A stretch of DNA of 64,000 bases. Source: Chitinophagales bacterium (GTDB lineage Bacteria; Bacteroidota; Bacteroidia; Chitinophagales; Chitinophagaceae). The translations under genes and the position numbers were made by a program. The stretch spans positions 1 to 64,000 of the forward strand of contig JACJXR010000010.1 in NCBI GenBank assembly GCA_020636505.1. The letters run 5' to 3'. Of the stretch, positions 51,601-60,246 are shown piece after piece. The first letter of the stretch is position 1. The number at the start of each line of letters is the position of its first letter. The notes under the pieces are model-generated. The model was not told where the DNA came from. It was given only the letters and a program-made list of their open reading frames with translations, and made no database searches.

Positions 51601-53220
51601 ATATGCTTGGCTTCATATGGCAACATTTCCAAAGCACAGTACTTATTTGAACTATTCAATATAAATCATAGGACAGGGTCAGATCCCGGTAGTGTCATAG
51701 TTGTTGATACTTTTCTCTTTTTCACAGCAAATGATGGCATCCACGGCAGAGAGCCCTGGATATGTGACGGAACTCAAGCCGGTACAAAAATCATTAAAGA
51801 CATCAACCCGGGAACAACCGGTAGCTTAGGGGGATTGATTGCTGCGAACAATGGGAAAGTGTATTTTACAGCAACCGACTATTCCAGCTCACCATTTCCC
51901 GGTTCGGAGCCATGGGTAACCGATGGTACGGCTACAGGCACACAAATGATCAAAGACATCTATACCGGAACAAAGTCGTCCATTTCTTTTCCTGAAAAAT
52001 TCACATCGTCAGCAGGAAACGTATACTTTTTTGCTGATGATGGCACACATGGCAAGGAACTTTGGGTTACAGATGGTACAGCCAATGGGACTTACATGGT
52101 AAAAGATATAAACCCAGGCACAGGTCATTCCACACCGGGTGGTTTCATCGAATACAACAGTAAAACCTATTTTGGCGCATATGACAGTACTCATGGTGTC
52201 GAACTATGGGTTACAGATGGTACGACTAACGGCACTCAATTATTAATAGACCTTGAACCGGGGAGATTCAGCAGTAACATCAGCAATCTATTTGTTTATA
52301 ATAACAAACTATACTTTTCTGCTATTTCAGGTTCCGGTACCGGCATCTACGAATCTGACGGCACTGTTAACGGAACTAAGTTTGTAACAGCAGGTTATTG
52401 GAATGATGAAATTGTACAGTTTAACGGGAAATTATACATTGGTGCAGGAGAGCTTTATTCTTTCGATGGCACACCAACAGGCTTTCAGCTAATAAAAGAT
52501 ATTAATCCTGCTACTAACCAATACTCCTCCCCTAGCCAACTGACTGTGGTTGGCAATCAATTGTTTTTCACAGCAGATGATGGGGTACACAATGAAGAAC
52601 TATGGGTATCGGATGGAACCACTAACGGCACACATTTGGTAAAAAACATAAGCACACACCCGGTAGCAGGCTCTACTCCATTAGACTTGATCGCATATGC
52701 AAATAAACTATTCTTCATTGCTCGCGACACAAACATGGATTATGAGCTATATGTTTCTGATGGTACTGTGAATGGTACCAAAATGATAAAAGGGAAAGGA
52801 CCAACGATGGCTAGTCCCGGACCACAAGGCACATACGCCGTGTGTAACAATGCACTTTATTTTGCCAATTATGATACAGCAGGTTACGAAATGTGGAAGC
52901 TAACAGACACTGCATATGTCAACAGCTTAGACACCACCAACAATCCACCTACCAATATGCCGACAATCCAAACTGTATCTGACAATATAACTGTTGCTCC
53001 CAACCCTGCACACGATAAAGTGACTATCGGATTTGACAAAGCATACAGTAACGCACAACTTTCAATTGTAGACCTTTCAGGAAAAGTAATTTTGAATAAA
53101 CCAATAGATGCAGCTCAAAAAGTTGTGGAAGTTTCTTTGCCTGAAATGTCCACAGGTGTTTACATACTGAACATACACCACGATGAAGGTGTAATAACCG
53201 AAAGACTGTTAATTGAATAA
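51568..53220 (+). CDS. ELWxxDGT-repeat secreted protein with T9SS sorting domain (first copy)
   Basis: A 550-residue protein with a signal peptide (ISKAQ, ~24). It carries about nine repeats of the ELWxxDGT type, for example KELWVTDGTANGT, VELWVTDGTTNGT and EELWVSDGTTNGT, each around 45-50 residues with GKVYFTA- or NKLYFSA-like strands, building a beta-propeller-like fold. The last ~80 residues (VAPNPAHDKVTIGFD ... GVYILNIHHDEG) are a type A T9SS sorting domain. The ligand or partner is unknown. A nearly identical pattern follows in the next gene. Confidence 0.85.
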   Translation: MQKTFSTLVLLICLASYGNISKAQYLFELFNINHRTGSDPGSVIVVDTFLFFTANDGIHGREPWICDGTQAGTKIIKDINPGTTGSLGGLIAANNGKVYFTATDYSSSPFPGSEPWVTDGTATGTQMIKDIYTGTKSSISFPEKFTSSAGNVYFFADDGTHGKELWVTDGTANGTYMVKDINPGTGHSTPGGFIEYNSKTYFGAYDSTHGVELWVTDGTTNGTQLLIDLEPGRFSSNISNLFVYNNKLYFSAISGSGTGIYESDGTVNGTKFVTAGYWNDEIVQFNGKLYIGAGELYSFDGTPTGFQLIKDINPATNQYSSPSQLTVVGNQLFFTADDGVHNEELWVSDGTTNGTHLVKNISTHPVAGSTPLDLIAYANKLFFIARDTNMDYELYVSDGTVNGTKMIKGKGPTMASPGPQGTYAVCNNALYFANYDTAGYEMWKLTDTAYVNSLDTTNNPPTNMPTIQTVSDNITVAPNPAHDKVTIGFDKAYSNAQLSIVDLSGKVILNKPIDAAQKVVEVSLPEMSTGVYILNIHHDEGVITERLLIE

Positions 53221-53226
53221 CACACG

Positions 53227-53275
53227 TTATAAACCTCAAGTTATGCAAAAGACGTTCTACACCCTCGTATTGCTG
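53227..53275 (+). repeat. 3' copy of a duplicated leader and signal-peptide segment
   Basis: Near-identical to 51552-51600 (two mismatches), including the untranslated bases before the ATG. It supports 53243 as the start of the second copy. Confidence 0.75.
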
Positions 53276-54916
53276 ACATCCTTAGTATTATTTGGCAACA
53301 TTTCCAAAGCTCAGTATGTATTTGAGATACTTCCATTTCATGCAGTTACTAAAGGCCCCTTACCCGAAAACATTGTAGCCATTGACACATTTTTATACTG
53401 TGCTGCAGGTAATGACACCAGTGGATTTGAACCATGGATAAGTGATGGTACTTTGGCAGGATCCAGAATGATCAAAGACATTTATCCCGGGAATAATAGT
53501 GCCCATGCTGGCAACTTCACATCGTACAATGGCAAAGTATATTTTTCGTCAAATGATGGGACAAATGGTTATGAGTTATGGGTAACTGATGGGACAACTA
53601 ATGGCACTAATATGGTCAAGGATATAAATCCCGGTGTGCTTTACAGCTACCCAAATGAACTAGTCGCTTTTAAAGGCAAACTATTATTTTGGGCTGATGA
53701 TGGAACAAATGGCAGAGAGTTATGGGAAACGGACGGTACCACAAATGGAACCCAACTTTTAAAAGATGTCACACCGGGTAGCGCAGGAACAAAAGCATCT
53801 AATAGTAGACCGCTTAATTACACTGAACTTAACGGAAAAATGTACTTCCTCATCAATTATGAACTTTGGGAAACGGATGGTACAACCAACGGTACACATG
53901 TTGCTACAATTACTTCAGCCGGTTTCGGAGGGCTTGAGTTAATTACCTTATTTAATAATAAGATTTATTTAACCACTAAAAATGGCAATAGCTTTTGGGA
54001 AACTGACGGCACGGTAAATGGCACTAAAAAGGTAAAAGATATTGGTGCGAGGAGTGACATAGTGGTGCTTAACAACAAAATGTACTTCGCGGGAAGGGAA
54101 AATTCATCAATCGGTGTAGAGTTGTACGTATCCGATGGCACAACAAACGGTACTCAGTTGGTGAAGGATATTTATCCGTCAAACTATAAATCATCAGACC
54201 CGAGCAGCCTTACCGTATCAGGCAATCAGTTGTTTTTTGTTGCCAATGACAGCATACATGGCAAAGAGCTATGGGTAACCGATGGTACCACAAATGGAAC
54301 GAAACTGGTAAAGGACATCTTTTTCCTCCCCGGCATGCCTACCGGTGGAGCAGGCATTAATAATCTTACAGCCTTCGATAGTAGTATATTCTTTTCAGCA
54401 AATGACACTTTCCCTTCCACCCGGGAAGATCTATGGGTATCTGATGGTACAGCTACCGGCACTAAAAAATTATTGGACCAAGGCAGTAACAAATTCTATG
54501 AAGTCAACCACAATGAAGTACCCTTTTTGGTTTGTAATAACAACATGTACTTCAGAGCGATCACAGATTCTTTTCCTTGGTCAGGTAACATTGTAACAGA
54601 ATATGCACTTTGGAAAATGACAGACACTTCTAAAAAGACACAACCACCAACAAACATTACTAAAACAAAGACAACCAACAATATAACCATTGCCCCCAAC
54701 CCTGCACACGATAAAGTGACCATCGGATTTGACAAAGCATACAATAACGCACAGCTTTCCATAGTAGATATTACAGGGAAAATGATATTGAATAAACCAA
54801 TAGATGCAACTCAAAAGGTTGTGGAAGTTTCTTTACCTGAAGTATCCACAGGTGTTTACATACTGAACATACACCACGATGAAGGCATGGCAACGGAACG
54901 ATTGTTGATAGAATAG
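53243..54916 (+). CDS. ELWxxDGT-repeat secreted protein with T9SS sorting domain (second copy)
   Basis: A 557-residue protein from the ATG at 53243, aligned with its twin; the frame is open ten codons further upstream but that overlaps the first gene. Repeats include YELWVTDGTTNGT, RELWETDGTTNGT and KELWVTDGTTNGT. The sorting domain differs from that of the first copy at only a few residues and begins at the duplicated block 54679. The middle of the protein has diverged more than the ends. It is probably co-transcribed with the first copy and ends at a bidirectional terminator. Confidence 0.85.
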   Translation: MQKTFYTLVLLTSLVLFGNISKAQYVFEILPFHAVTKGPLPENIVAIDTFLYCAAGNDTSGFEPWISDGTLAGSRMIKDIYPGNNSAHAGNFTSYNGKVYFSSNDGTNGYELWVTDGTTNGTNMVKDINPGVLYSYPNELVAFKGKLLFWADDGTNGRELWETDGTTNGTQLLKDVTPGSAGTKASNSRPLNYTELNGKMYFLINYELWETDGTTNGTHVATITSAGFGGLELITLFNNKIYLTTKNGNSFWETDGTVNGTKKVKDIGARSDIVVLNNKMYFAGRENSSIGVELYVSDGTTNGTQLVKDIYPSNYKSSDPSSLTVSGNQLFFVANDSIHGKELWVTDGTTNGTKLVKDIFFLPGMPTGGAGINNLTAFDSSIFFSANDTFPSTREDLWVSDGTATGTKKLLDQGSNKFYEVNHNEVPFLVCNNNMYFRAITDSFPWSGNIVTEYALWKMTDTSKKTQPPTNITKTKTTNNITIAPNPAHDKVTIGFDKAYNNAQLSIVDITGKMILNKPIDATQKVVEVSLPEVSTGVYILNIHHDEGMATERLLIE

Positions 54917-54940
54917 AAACAAACCGGTACAAATAAAAAA

Positions 54941-54962
54941 GCCACCCATCGGGTGGCTTTTT
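54941..54962. terminator. Bidirectional rho-independent terminator
   Basis: gccaccc (54941-54947) pairs with gggtggc (54951-54957), with six A before and five T after. It separates the ELWxxDGT gene (plus) from the cystathionine beta-synthase gene (minus) and can serve both. Confidence 0.9.
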
Positions 54963-54981
54963 GCGTTATTCAAAGTCTGTA

Positions 54982-56352
54982 TTATTTACTCAATGCATTG
55001 ATGATGTCGTACTTGGTGAAGATGTGGTATTGACCACTGTCGTCCCTTGTAAGTACTGCACCGTTCTCTTTGTTGATAAAGTTGCTCAAACGCTCAACGG
55101 GAGTGTCCAACTCCACTACAGGCAATGCAGCTTCCATTATGTCCGATATTTTTTTGTCTTTCACATCGCTATCGGCCATCATCTTCTTGAACAAACCCGC
55201 TTGCGTAATCGCACCTACGGGATTCATACCATTCATCACAGGTATTTGTTCTATATCGTACTTCTTCATCAGGTTAAGTGCATCTGTCACGGTATCACCT
55301 TCTTCAAGGGTTACCAACCTGCGATTGCCCAAACCATTCAATAGGTCGCGTACGGATTTCACTTCCAAGAAACCGCGATCCAACATCCACTCGTCGTTGT
55401 ATACTTTACCTACATAGCGGCTACCGTGGTCGTGGAATATGATAACAACAAGGTCATCTTTGGTCAGCTTGTCTTTCAACTGACGTAGACCCGCCAATGC
55501 AGAACCTGCAGAGTATCCCACGAATATGCCTTCTTCTTTTGTGATCTTACGAGCCAATACCGCACCATCCTTATCCGTCACCTGCTCAAAATGGTCCACC
55601 ACCTCGCGGATATAGTTCTCGGGAAGGAAATCTTCACCCAATCCTTCTGCTATATATGGGTGTACTTCTTTCATGTCCAACTCGCCTGTGCGGTGCCACT
55701 TGGTAAGCAGCGAACCATATGGGTCGATAGCCCAAACCTTAACATTCGGGTTTTGCTCCTTTAGGTACATACCCGTACCCGTAACAGTACCACCTGTACC
55801 GGTAGCCACCACAAGGTGTGTTATTTTACCTTCGGTCTGCTCCCAAAGTTCAGGGCCTGTTTGCTCGTAGTGTGCAAGACGGTTGGCCAAGTTGTCATAT
55901 TGATTCACATACCAACTGTTGGGTATCTCTTTTGCCAACCTTGCAGATACTGAATAATAAGAGCGAGGATCTTCCGGCTCCACATCCGTAGGACAAACGA
56001 TCACCTCAGCACCGAACGCCTTCAATATATCCACCTTCTCCTTACTCTGCTTGTCGGTAGTGGTAAAGATACACTTGTAGCCACGTGTGATGGCGGCAAG
56101 AGCCAAACCCATACCTGTATTACCCGACGTACCCTCGATGATGGTACCACCCGGTTTTATCTTACCCTCTGCCTCAGCCACATCCAACATTTTAACCGCC
56201 ATACGGTCTTTAATGGAGTTGCCGGGGTTGAAATAATCAACCTTCGCATATACCGGACAAGGGAAATCGGCCACCACTTTGTTCAGTTTTATAAGCGGAG
56301 TATTGCCAATGGTTTGCAGAATATTGTCGTAAACACGTTTTTCAGGAGTCAT
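54982..56352 (-). CDS. Cystathionine beta-synthase
   Basis: A 456-residue fold-type-II PLP enzyme with a CBS pair. NPGNSIKDRMA contains the PLP lysine (Lys48), and GTSGNTG (about 75-81) binds the phosphate. The C-terminal ~120 residues hold two CBS domains (LVTLEEGDTVTDALNLMKKY; VVELDTPVERLSNFI). It joins serine and homocysteine into cystathionine, or makes cysteine/H2S. The CBS pair may bind an adenosyl ligand, as in S-adenosylmethionine-activated enzymes; cysteine synthase cannot be fully excluded. Confidence 0.85.
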   Translation of the reverse strand: MTPEKRVYDNILQTIGNTPLIKLNKVVADFPCPVYAKVDYFNPGNSIKDRMAVKMLDVAEAEGKIKPGGTIIEGTSGNTGMGLALAAITRGYKCIFTTTDKQSKEKVDILKAFGAEVIVCPTDVEPEDPRSYYSVSARLAKEIPNSWYVNQYDNLANRLAHYEQTGPELWEQTEGKITHLVVATGTGGTVTGTGMYLKEQNPNVKVWAIDPYGSLLTKWHRTGELDMKEVHPYIAEGLGEDFLPENYIREVVDHFEQVTDKDGAVLARKITKEEGIFVGYSAGSALAGLRQLKDKLTKDDLVVIIFHDHGSRYVGKVYNDEWMLDRGFLEVKSVRDLLNGLGNRRLVTLEEGDTVTDALNLMKKYDIEQIPVMNGMNPVGAITQAGLFKKMMADSDVKDKKISDIMEAALPVVELDTPVERLSNFINKENGAVLTRDDSGQYHIFTKYDIINALSK

Positions 56353-56403
56353 AACCTTATAAAATACTTTGCGGCGAAGGTAAAAAAAATACTTGGGAGG
56401 GGG

Positions 56404-56601
56404 CTAATCCTTCTTCTCTCTCTTAGCAGTAGACATCATTGGCAAAGCCATAAGGAGTGCAAAAACTAACCATTGTAATAAGTTGTTAAGCTTAAAAGAG
56501 TCCTCAATAGCATCATCACTCCAGCCCAATGCATTGAACAGTAAATCAACACCGATGGCTATTACAAAAACATATAGTGTACGGGTAAGGTATTTCTTCA
56601 C
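56404..56601 (-). CDS. Small membrane protein of unknown function
   Basis: A 65-residue protein with two hydrophobic segments (TLYVFVIAIGVDLLFNALGW and LLQWLVFALLMALPMM) and a charged tail (STAKREKKD). It shows no known motif. It lies upstream of the cystathionine beta-synthase gene, 51 bp apart, on the same strand. Confidence 0.5.
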   Translation of the reverse strand: MKKYLTRTLYVFVIAIGVDLLFNALGWSDDAIEDSFKLNNLLQWLVFALLMALPMMSTAKREKKD

Positions 56602-56721
56602 AGCAAACAGTTTATATAAAAATAGATATTATTCGTAACGTTTCCATTATGTTAAAACCTCAAAAGCTGTAAGTCCGGATTAACTATTTCGTCGTAATAA
56701 CTGTTATACAACAAATATCGA

Positions 56722-57381
56722 ATGACGGTTATGAAGAAATCACGAATAATACCTTTGGCCACAGCCATACTTTTATTGACAGCTTGTGGCAATGACATCT
56801 CCGCACAAAAAGGCGGCGATGTATACAGCGTAAAACTTGAAGCTCCCAAGGGGAAAGCCATAGCGGCATTTGCAGAAGGATGCTTTTGGTGCAGCGAACA
56901 TATTTTCGAATCGGTTGTGGGTGTAGATAGTGCAGTGTCGGGCTATGCAGGCGGGCATACCAAAAACCCGACCTACGAACGTGTGAACACCGAAACAACA
57001 GGCCACGCCGAAACGGTATTGGTGTATTACGACCCGAAGAAAATAAGCTATGCGGAACTGCAAAACGTATTTTACTCATCTCACGACCCTACAACACCCG
57101 AGCAGCAAGGGCCTGACAAGGGTAACTCTTACCGCTCAATCGCATTTTATCTGACACCACAAGAGAAGAAGATAGCCGAGGATGCCAAGAAACGTTGGGA
57201 CGAATCGGGCAAATATCATAACATGATAGTGACGGAAATCAAAAAGCTGGATGCATTCCATCGTGCGGAAGGTTATCACCAAGACTATATAGAACACCAC
57301 CCAACCAACTCGTATGTACGCAATGTGAGCATACCGAGGTATATAAAGTTCAAGAAGATGTACAAGGGCAACTTCAAATAA
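56722..57381 (+). CDS. msrA: Lipid-anchored peptide methionine sulfoxide reductase MsrA
   Basis: A 219-residue protein. The reactive-site motif GCFWC (53-57, catalytic Cys54) and GHAETV and YHQDY are typical of MsrA, which repairs Met-S-sulfoxide in proteins. The N-terminus has a signal with the lipobox LLTAC (Cys22), so this MsrA is probably a lipoprotein protecting the envelope from oxidation. ATG 56731 is an alternative start. No MsrB partner lies next to it. A GC-rich hairpin follows. Confidence 0.92.
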   Translation: MTVMKKSRIIPLATAILLLTACGNDISAQKGGDVYSVKLEAPKGKAIAAFAEGCFWCSEHIFESVVGVDSAVSGYAGGHTKNPTYERVNTETTGHAETVLVYYDPKKISYAELQNVFYSSHDPTTPEQQGPDKGNSYRSIAFYLTPQEKKIAEDAKKRWDESGKYHNMIVTEIKKLDAFHRAEGYHQDYIEHHPTNSYVRNVSIPRYIKFKKMYKGNFK

Positions 57382-57386
57382 AGCAA

Positions 57387-57411
57387 TACGGGCGGCCAAA
57401 GGCCGCCCGTA
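57387..57411. terminator. Hairpin between msrA and the convergent cargo gene
   Basis: tacgggcggcc (57387-57397) and ggccgcccgta (57401-57411) form a perfect 11-bp stem around AAA. No strong T run follows directly on either strand, so it may stop transcription inefficiently or protect the 3' ends. Confidence 0.6.
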
Positions 57412-57435
57412 TCTTATCATATTTTTCGTAAACGT

Positions 57436-60186
57436 CTACTTCACCTCAAAACGTATTATTGCTCTGTGTCCCGCTTCATCACGCAGTTGTAATATATACA
57501 TACACACAGCAACGTTCAATTGCATCTCGGTTTGTAATACATTGCCCTGCACTTCGGTAACACCACTAAATACTTTCTGCCCTATCGAGTTGCTTATCAA
57601 TACATCATATCTACCGTTCGGCAACTTACCCGACAGAATAAACTTACCGTTGTTCGGGTTGGGATAAAGCACCAAACTTTCTGCGCCTTCAATATCACCA
57701 ACCGACGTAAGTATGTGCACCTTGATGCCGTTGCTTACTGCTGTAGTCGGTAGCGGACAGAGATAGTTGCTGACTATCTCCACACTTATGCTGTCATTGT
57801 CATTAAGGTTGTTCGCGCTCCATATATTGCTTTGAGCACCTATAACGTCCGTGCCGTTGCGCTTCCATTGGTATTGTGGTTTCTTACCTGCATTTACTGT
57901 TGTTGCAGTGAAGTCGATATATATACCCTCTTTAACAGGGCCTGACGGGTTGGAGGTGATGCTCACACTCGGTGCCAACCAAGGCAGTACTGCTATCTGT
58001 ACATCGTTGCTCGGGTCTGTAAAGTTGTTGGCACACTTGGTGTACTCTGTCATATCGCAACGAATGACATCGTTATGGTTCAATGTACTTGTGGTGAACA
58101 CAGTACTTCCACCTGCAACATATTGTGCGTTGACAAACCATTGGTAAGTTGGTGTACCTCCCACATTGTTCGGCAAGGCGGTAAAGGTTACTGAACCTCC
58201 TGCACAAATACTGTCCTTGTTGGCCAATATCACCACAAAGGGTTGCGGATTTACAGACACATTCACACTGTCTTGCGGAGAGACACAGCCGTTCGCTGCG
58301 ATGGTCAAACGGTATGCGCCTGCATCGGCAAGGCTTATGTTCGCTCTTGTAGGATTGCGTTGAGATGAACTGAAGTTATTCGGGCCTGTCCAACTATATG
58401 TAGCTCCGGAATAGTTGCCTGTTGTCAACTTAAGTGTATCGCCTATACAAATGGGATTATTACCTCCTATGGATGAAATGATTGGGATAGTGTAAATAAA
58501 TGCTTGTGTACTGTCTGTGTATTCACAACCGTTCAAGTTTACAAGCATCTTGTACCAACCTGACATATTAGGCGTTGCGTTTACTCTTGTAGCGTTTTGA
58601 GTATTGGACGAAAAGCTCATTGGACCTGACCAACTGTATGTAACACCGGTTGAGAATGCGGTACTGTTCAGCTTAAGTGTATCACCTGTACATAGAGGGT
58701 TATTGTTGGATAATGTTACAAATGGTCTAGTTTTCACAATCACATTTGTAGTATCACTCGTACTACATCCGTTTTTTGAAACAGTGGCAGTATATATACC
58801 GGATATTGTATCGACAGTATTCAGTAAAATGATCGTATCAGATGAAGAGCTGAAACCTCCGGGGCCTGCCCATGAAAATGTAACTCCATTTGTACCGGTT
58901 GCAGTATACAACCTTAAGGTATCACCTTCGCACAAAGGTGTATTGTTTGTAACATTTGGGGAATCGGGACTTTGCTTCACAACAACATCGAAAGTATCTC
59001 TAACTGTGCAACCATAGACATTCACGGTTGAATAATATGTACCTGTATATGCGATATCTACGTTTAGAATAGTAGTGTCCCCTACATTCGCATTAAAACC
59101 ATTTGGGCCCATCCAATTATATAATATAGCGGTGACACTACTACTTGCAGAAAGATGTAATGTATCGTATTCACACAAAGGCGATGATGTTGATGTGACA
59201 ATGATATTTGCACTATCCAAGTTACCAATACTGATATCAAAACCATTATCCAATGAAGTATCCGGTAAAACAGTAGATGTGACTCTTATACGGTAACCGG
59301 ATCCTGGAGATATGGATAAGGGGATAACCCCACTAAGCATTCCATTGCAACTGTCTGAGGCAAGAGAATCTATGTTTATTGGAGAGTTGAAGCCGCCATA
59401 CTTATCTGATAATTGAAGCCTAAAAATATTTGACACTCCTAATGGTTTCTCTGCAACAAAATCTACACTTAATGTATCTCCGGCACATAGTATCGAATCT
59501 TGTACCGCTACGACAAATGTGTCTATCAACGAGACAACAACAGAATCAATATAATAATATGCCCAACTCCCCCCTCCAAGAGTATCTGTTGTAAAACTGT
59601 TACCATCTACATTAAAAGGTCCGATTACAATATTGTCATATGCCGAGTCTGCCACCAACGTATCAACCAACCTTACCCAATTTAAAGTATCATTTATTAC
59701 ACCATATTTTGCATAACTTATTTGTGGTATATAAGGAAGTATATTACTCGTAAAAACGTAAGATGCGTTTGAATCATAAAAATAGACTCCAAGATTATTT
59801 GTTGCATATCCCGACTGATTCCCCAAGTTAACAGACATTTCAACTTTATATTTTCTATTCACTATCATTTTTTGTGATAGTTCTGCGGCTATATACTCTG
59901 CCCATGTATTGACATTTGCAATTACTCCACAATACGCATTACCGGATGCAGCGTATTGATAACCAATCCAATTATTTGGAACACCTGCAGCATAGTAAGA
60001 GCATGAATGCAAATAGTCTGAAGTTGCATCTGTATACTGCCTCCAACTAACACATCCAGTTAATAGAGAAAGTCCAATTGGGCAGAAAACAGTATCCTCA
60101 AAGCTTGGGTTCGGCACCAAATTCTGCTGTGCTCCTGTTTGCAGGTAGCCAATAAATAACAATATGAGAATGGCGGTGCGCTTCAT
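57436..60186 (-). CDS. Giant Ig-like T9SS cargo protein (tandem copy 1)
   Basis: A 916-residue secreted protein with a signal peptide (GAQ, ~20). Its N-terminal domain (LVPNPSFEDTVFCP ... GNAYCGVI ... YIAAELSQ) is a carbohydrate-binding-like jelly roll common in large Bacteroidota surface proteins. Then follow about six Ig-like beta domains of ~80-90 residues with the recurring TPICxGDTLKL and YSWTGPN words. The C-terminal sorting domain (LVLYPNPNNGKFILSG) is type A but has Cys in place of the usual Gly in the GxY motif. It is the nearest of three tandem paralogues to msrA. Confidence 0.85.
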   Translation of the reverse strand: MKRTAILILLFIGYLQTGAQQNLVPNPSFEDTVFCPIGLSLLTGCVSWRQYTDATSDYLHSCSYYAAGVPNNWIGYQYAASGNAYCGVIANVNTWAEYIAAELSQKMIVNRKYKVEMSVNLGNQSGYATNNLGVYFYDSNASYVFTSNILPYIPQISYAKYGVINDTLNWVRLVDTLVADSAYDNIVIGPFNVDGNSFTTDTLGGGSWAYYYIDSVVVSLIDTFVVAVQDSILCAGDTLSVDFVAEKPLGVSNIFRLQLSDKYGGFNSPINIDSLASDSCNGMLSGVIPLSISPGSGYRIRVTSTVLPDTSLDNGFDISIGNLDSANIIVTSTSSPLCEYDTLHLSASSSVTAILYNWMGPNGFNANVGDTTILNVDIAYTGTYYSTVNVYGCTVRDTFDVVVKQSPDSPNVTNNTPLCEGDTLRLYTATGTNGVTFSWAGPGGFSSSSDTIILLNTVDTISGIYTATVSKNGCSTSDTTNVIVKTRPFVTLSNNNPLCTGDTLKLNSTAFSTGVTYSWSGPMSFSSNTQNATRVNATPNMSGWYKMLVNLNGCEYTDSTQAFIYTIPIISSIGGNNPICIGDTLKLTTGNYSGATYSWTGPNNFSSSQRNPTRANISLADAGAYRLTIAANGCVSPQDSVNVSVNPQPFVVILANKDSICAGGSVTFTALPNNVGGTPTYQWFVNAQYVAGGSTVFTTSTLNHNDVIRCDMTEYTKCANNFTDPSNDVQIAVLPWLAPSVSITSNPSGPVKEGIYIDFTATTVNAGKKPQYQWKRNGTDVIGAQSNIWSANNLNDNDSISVEIVSNYLCPLPTTAVSNGIKVHILTSVGDIEGAESLVLYPNPNNGKFILSGKLPNGRYDVLISNSIGQKVFSGVTEVQGNVLQTEMQLNVAVCMYILQLRDEAGHRAIIRFEVK

Positions 60187-60246
60187 AGGAAGGTATGCAC
60201 TGTTACCTATGTAATTTACAAAAACATTTACTTATCTGTAATCTGT

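Noticed and set aside
51568..54916. Regular DNA repeats suggestive of an array
   Set aside because: They are the coding ELWxxDGT protein repeats, diverged at the DNA level.
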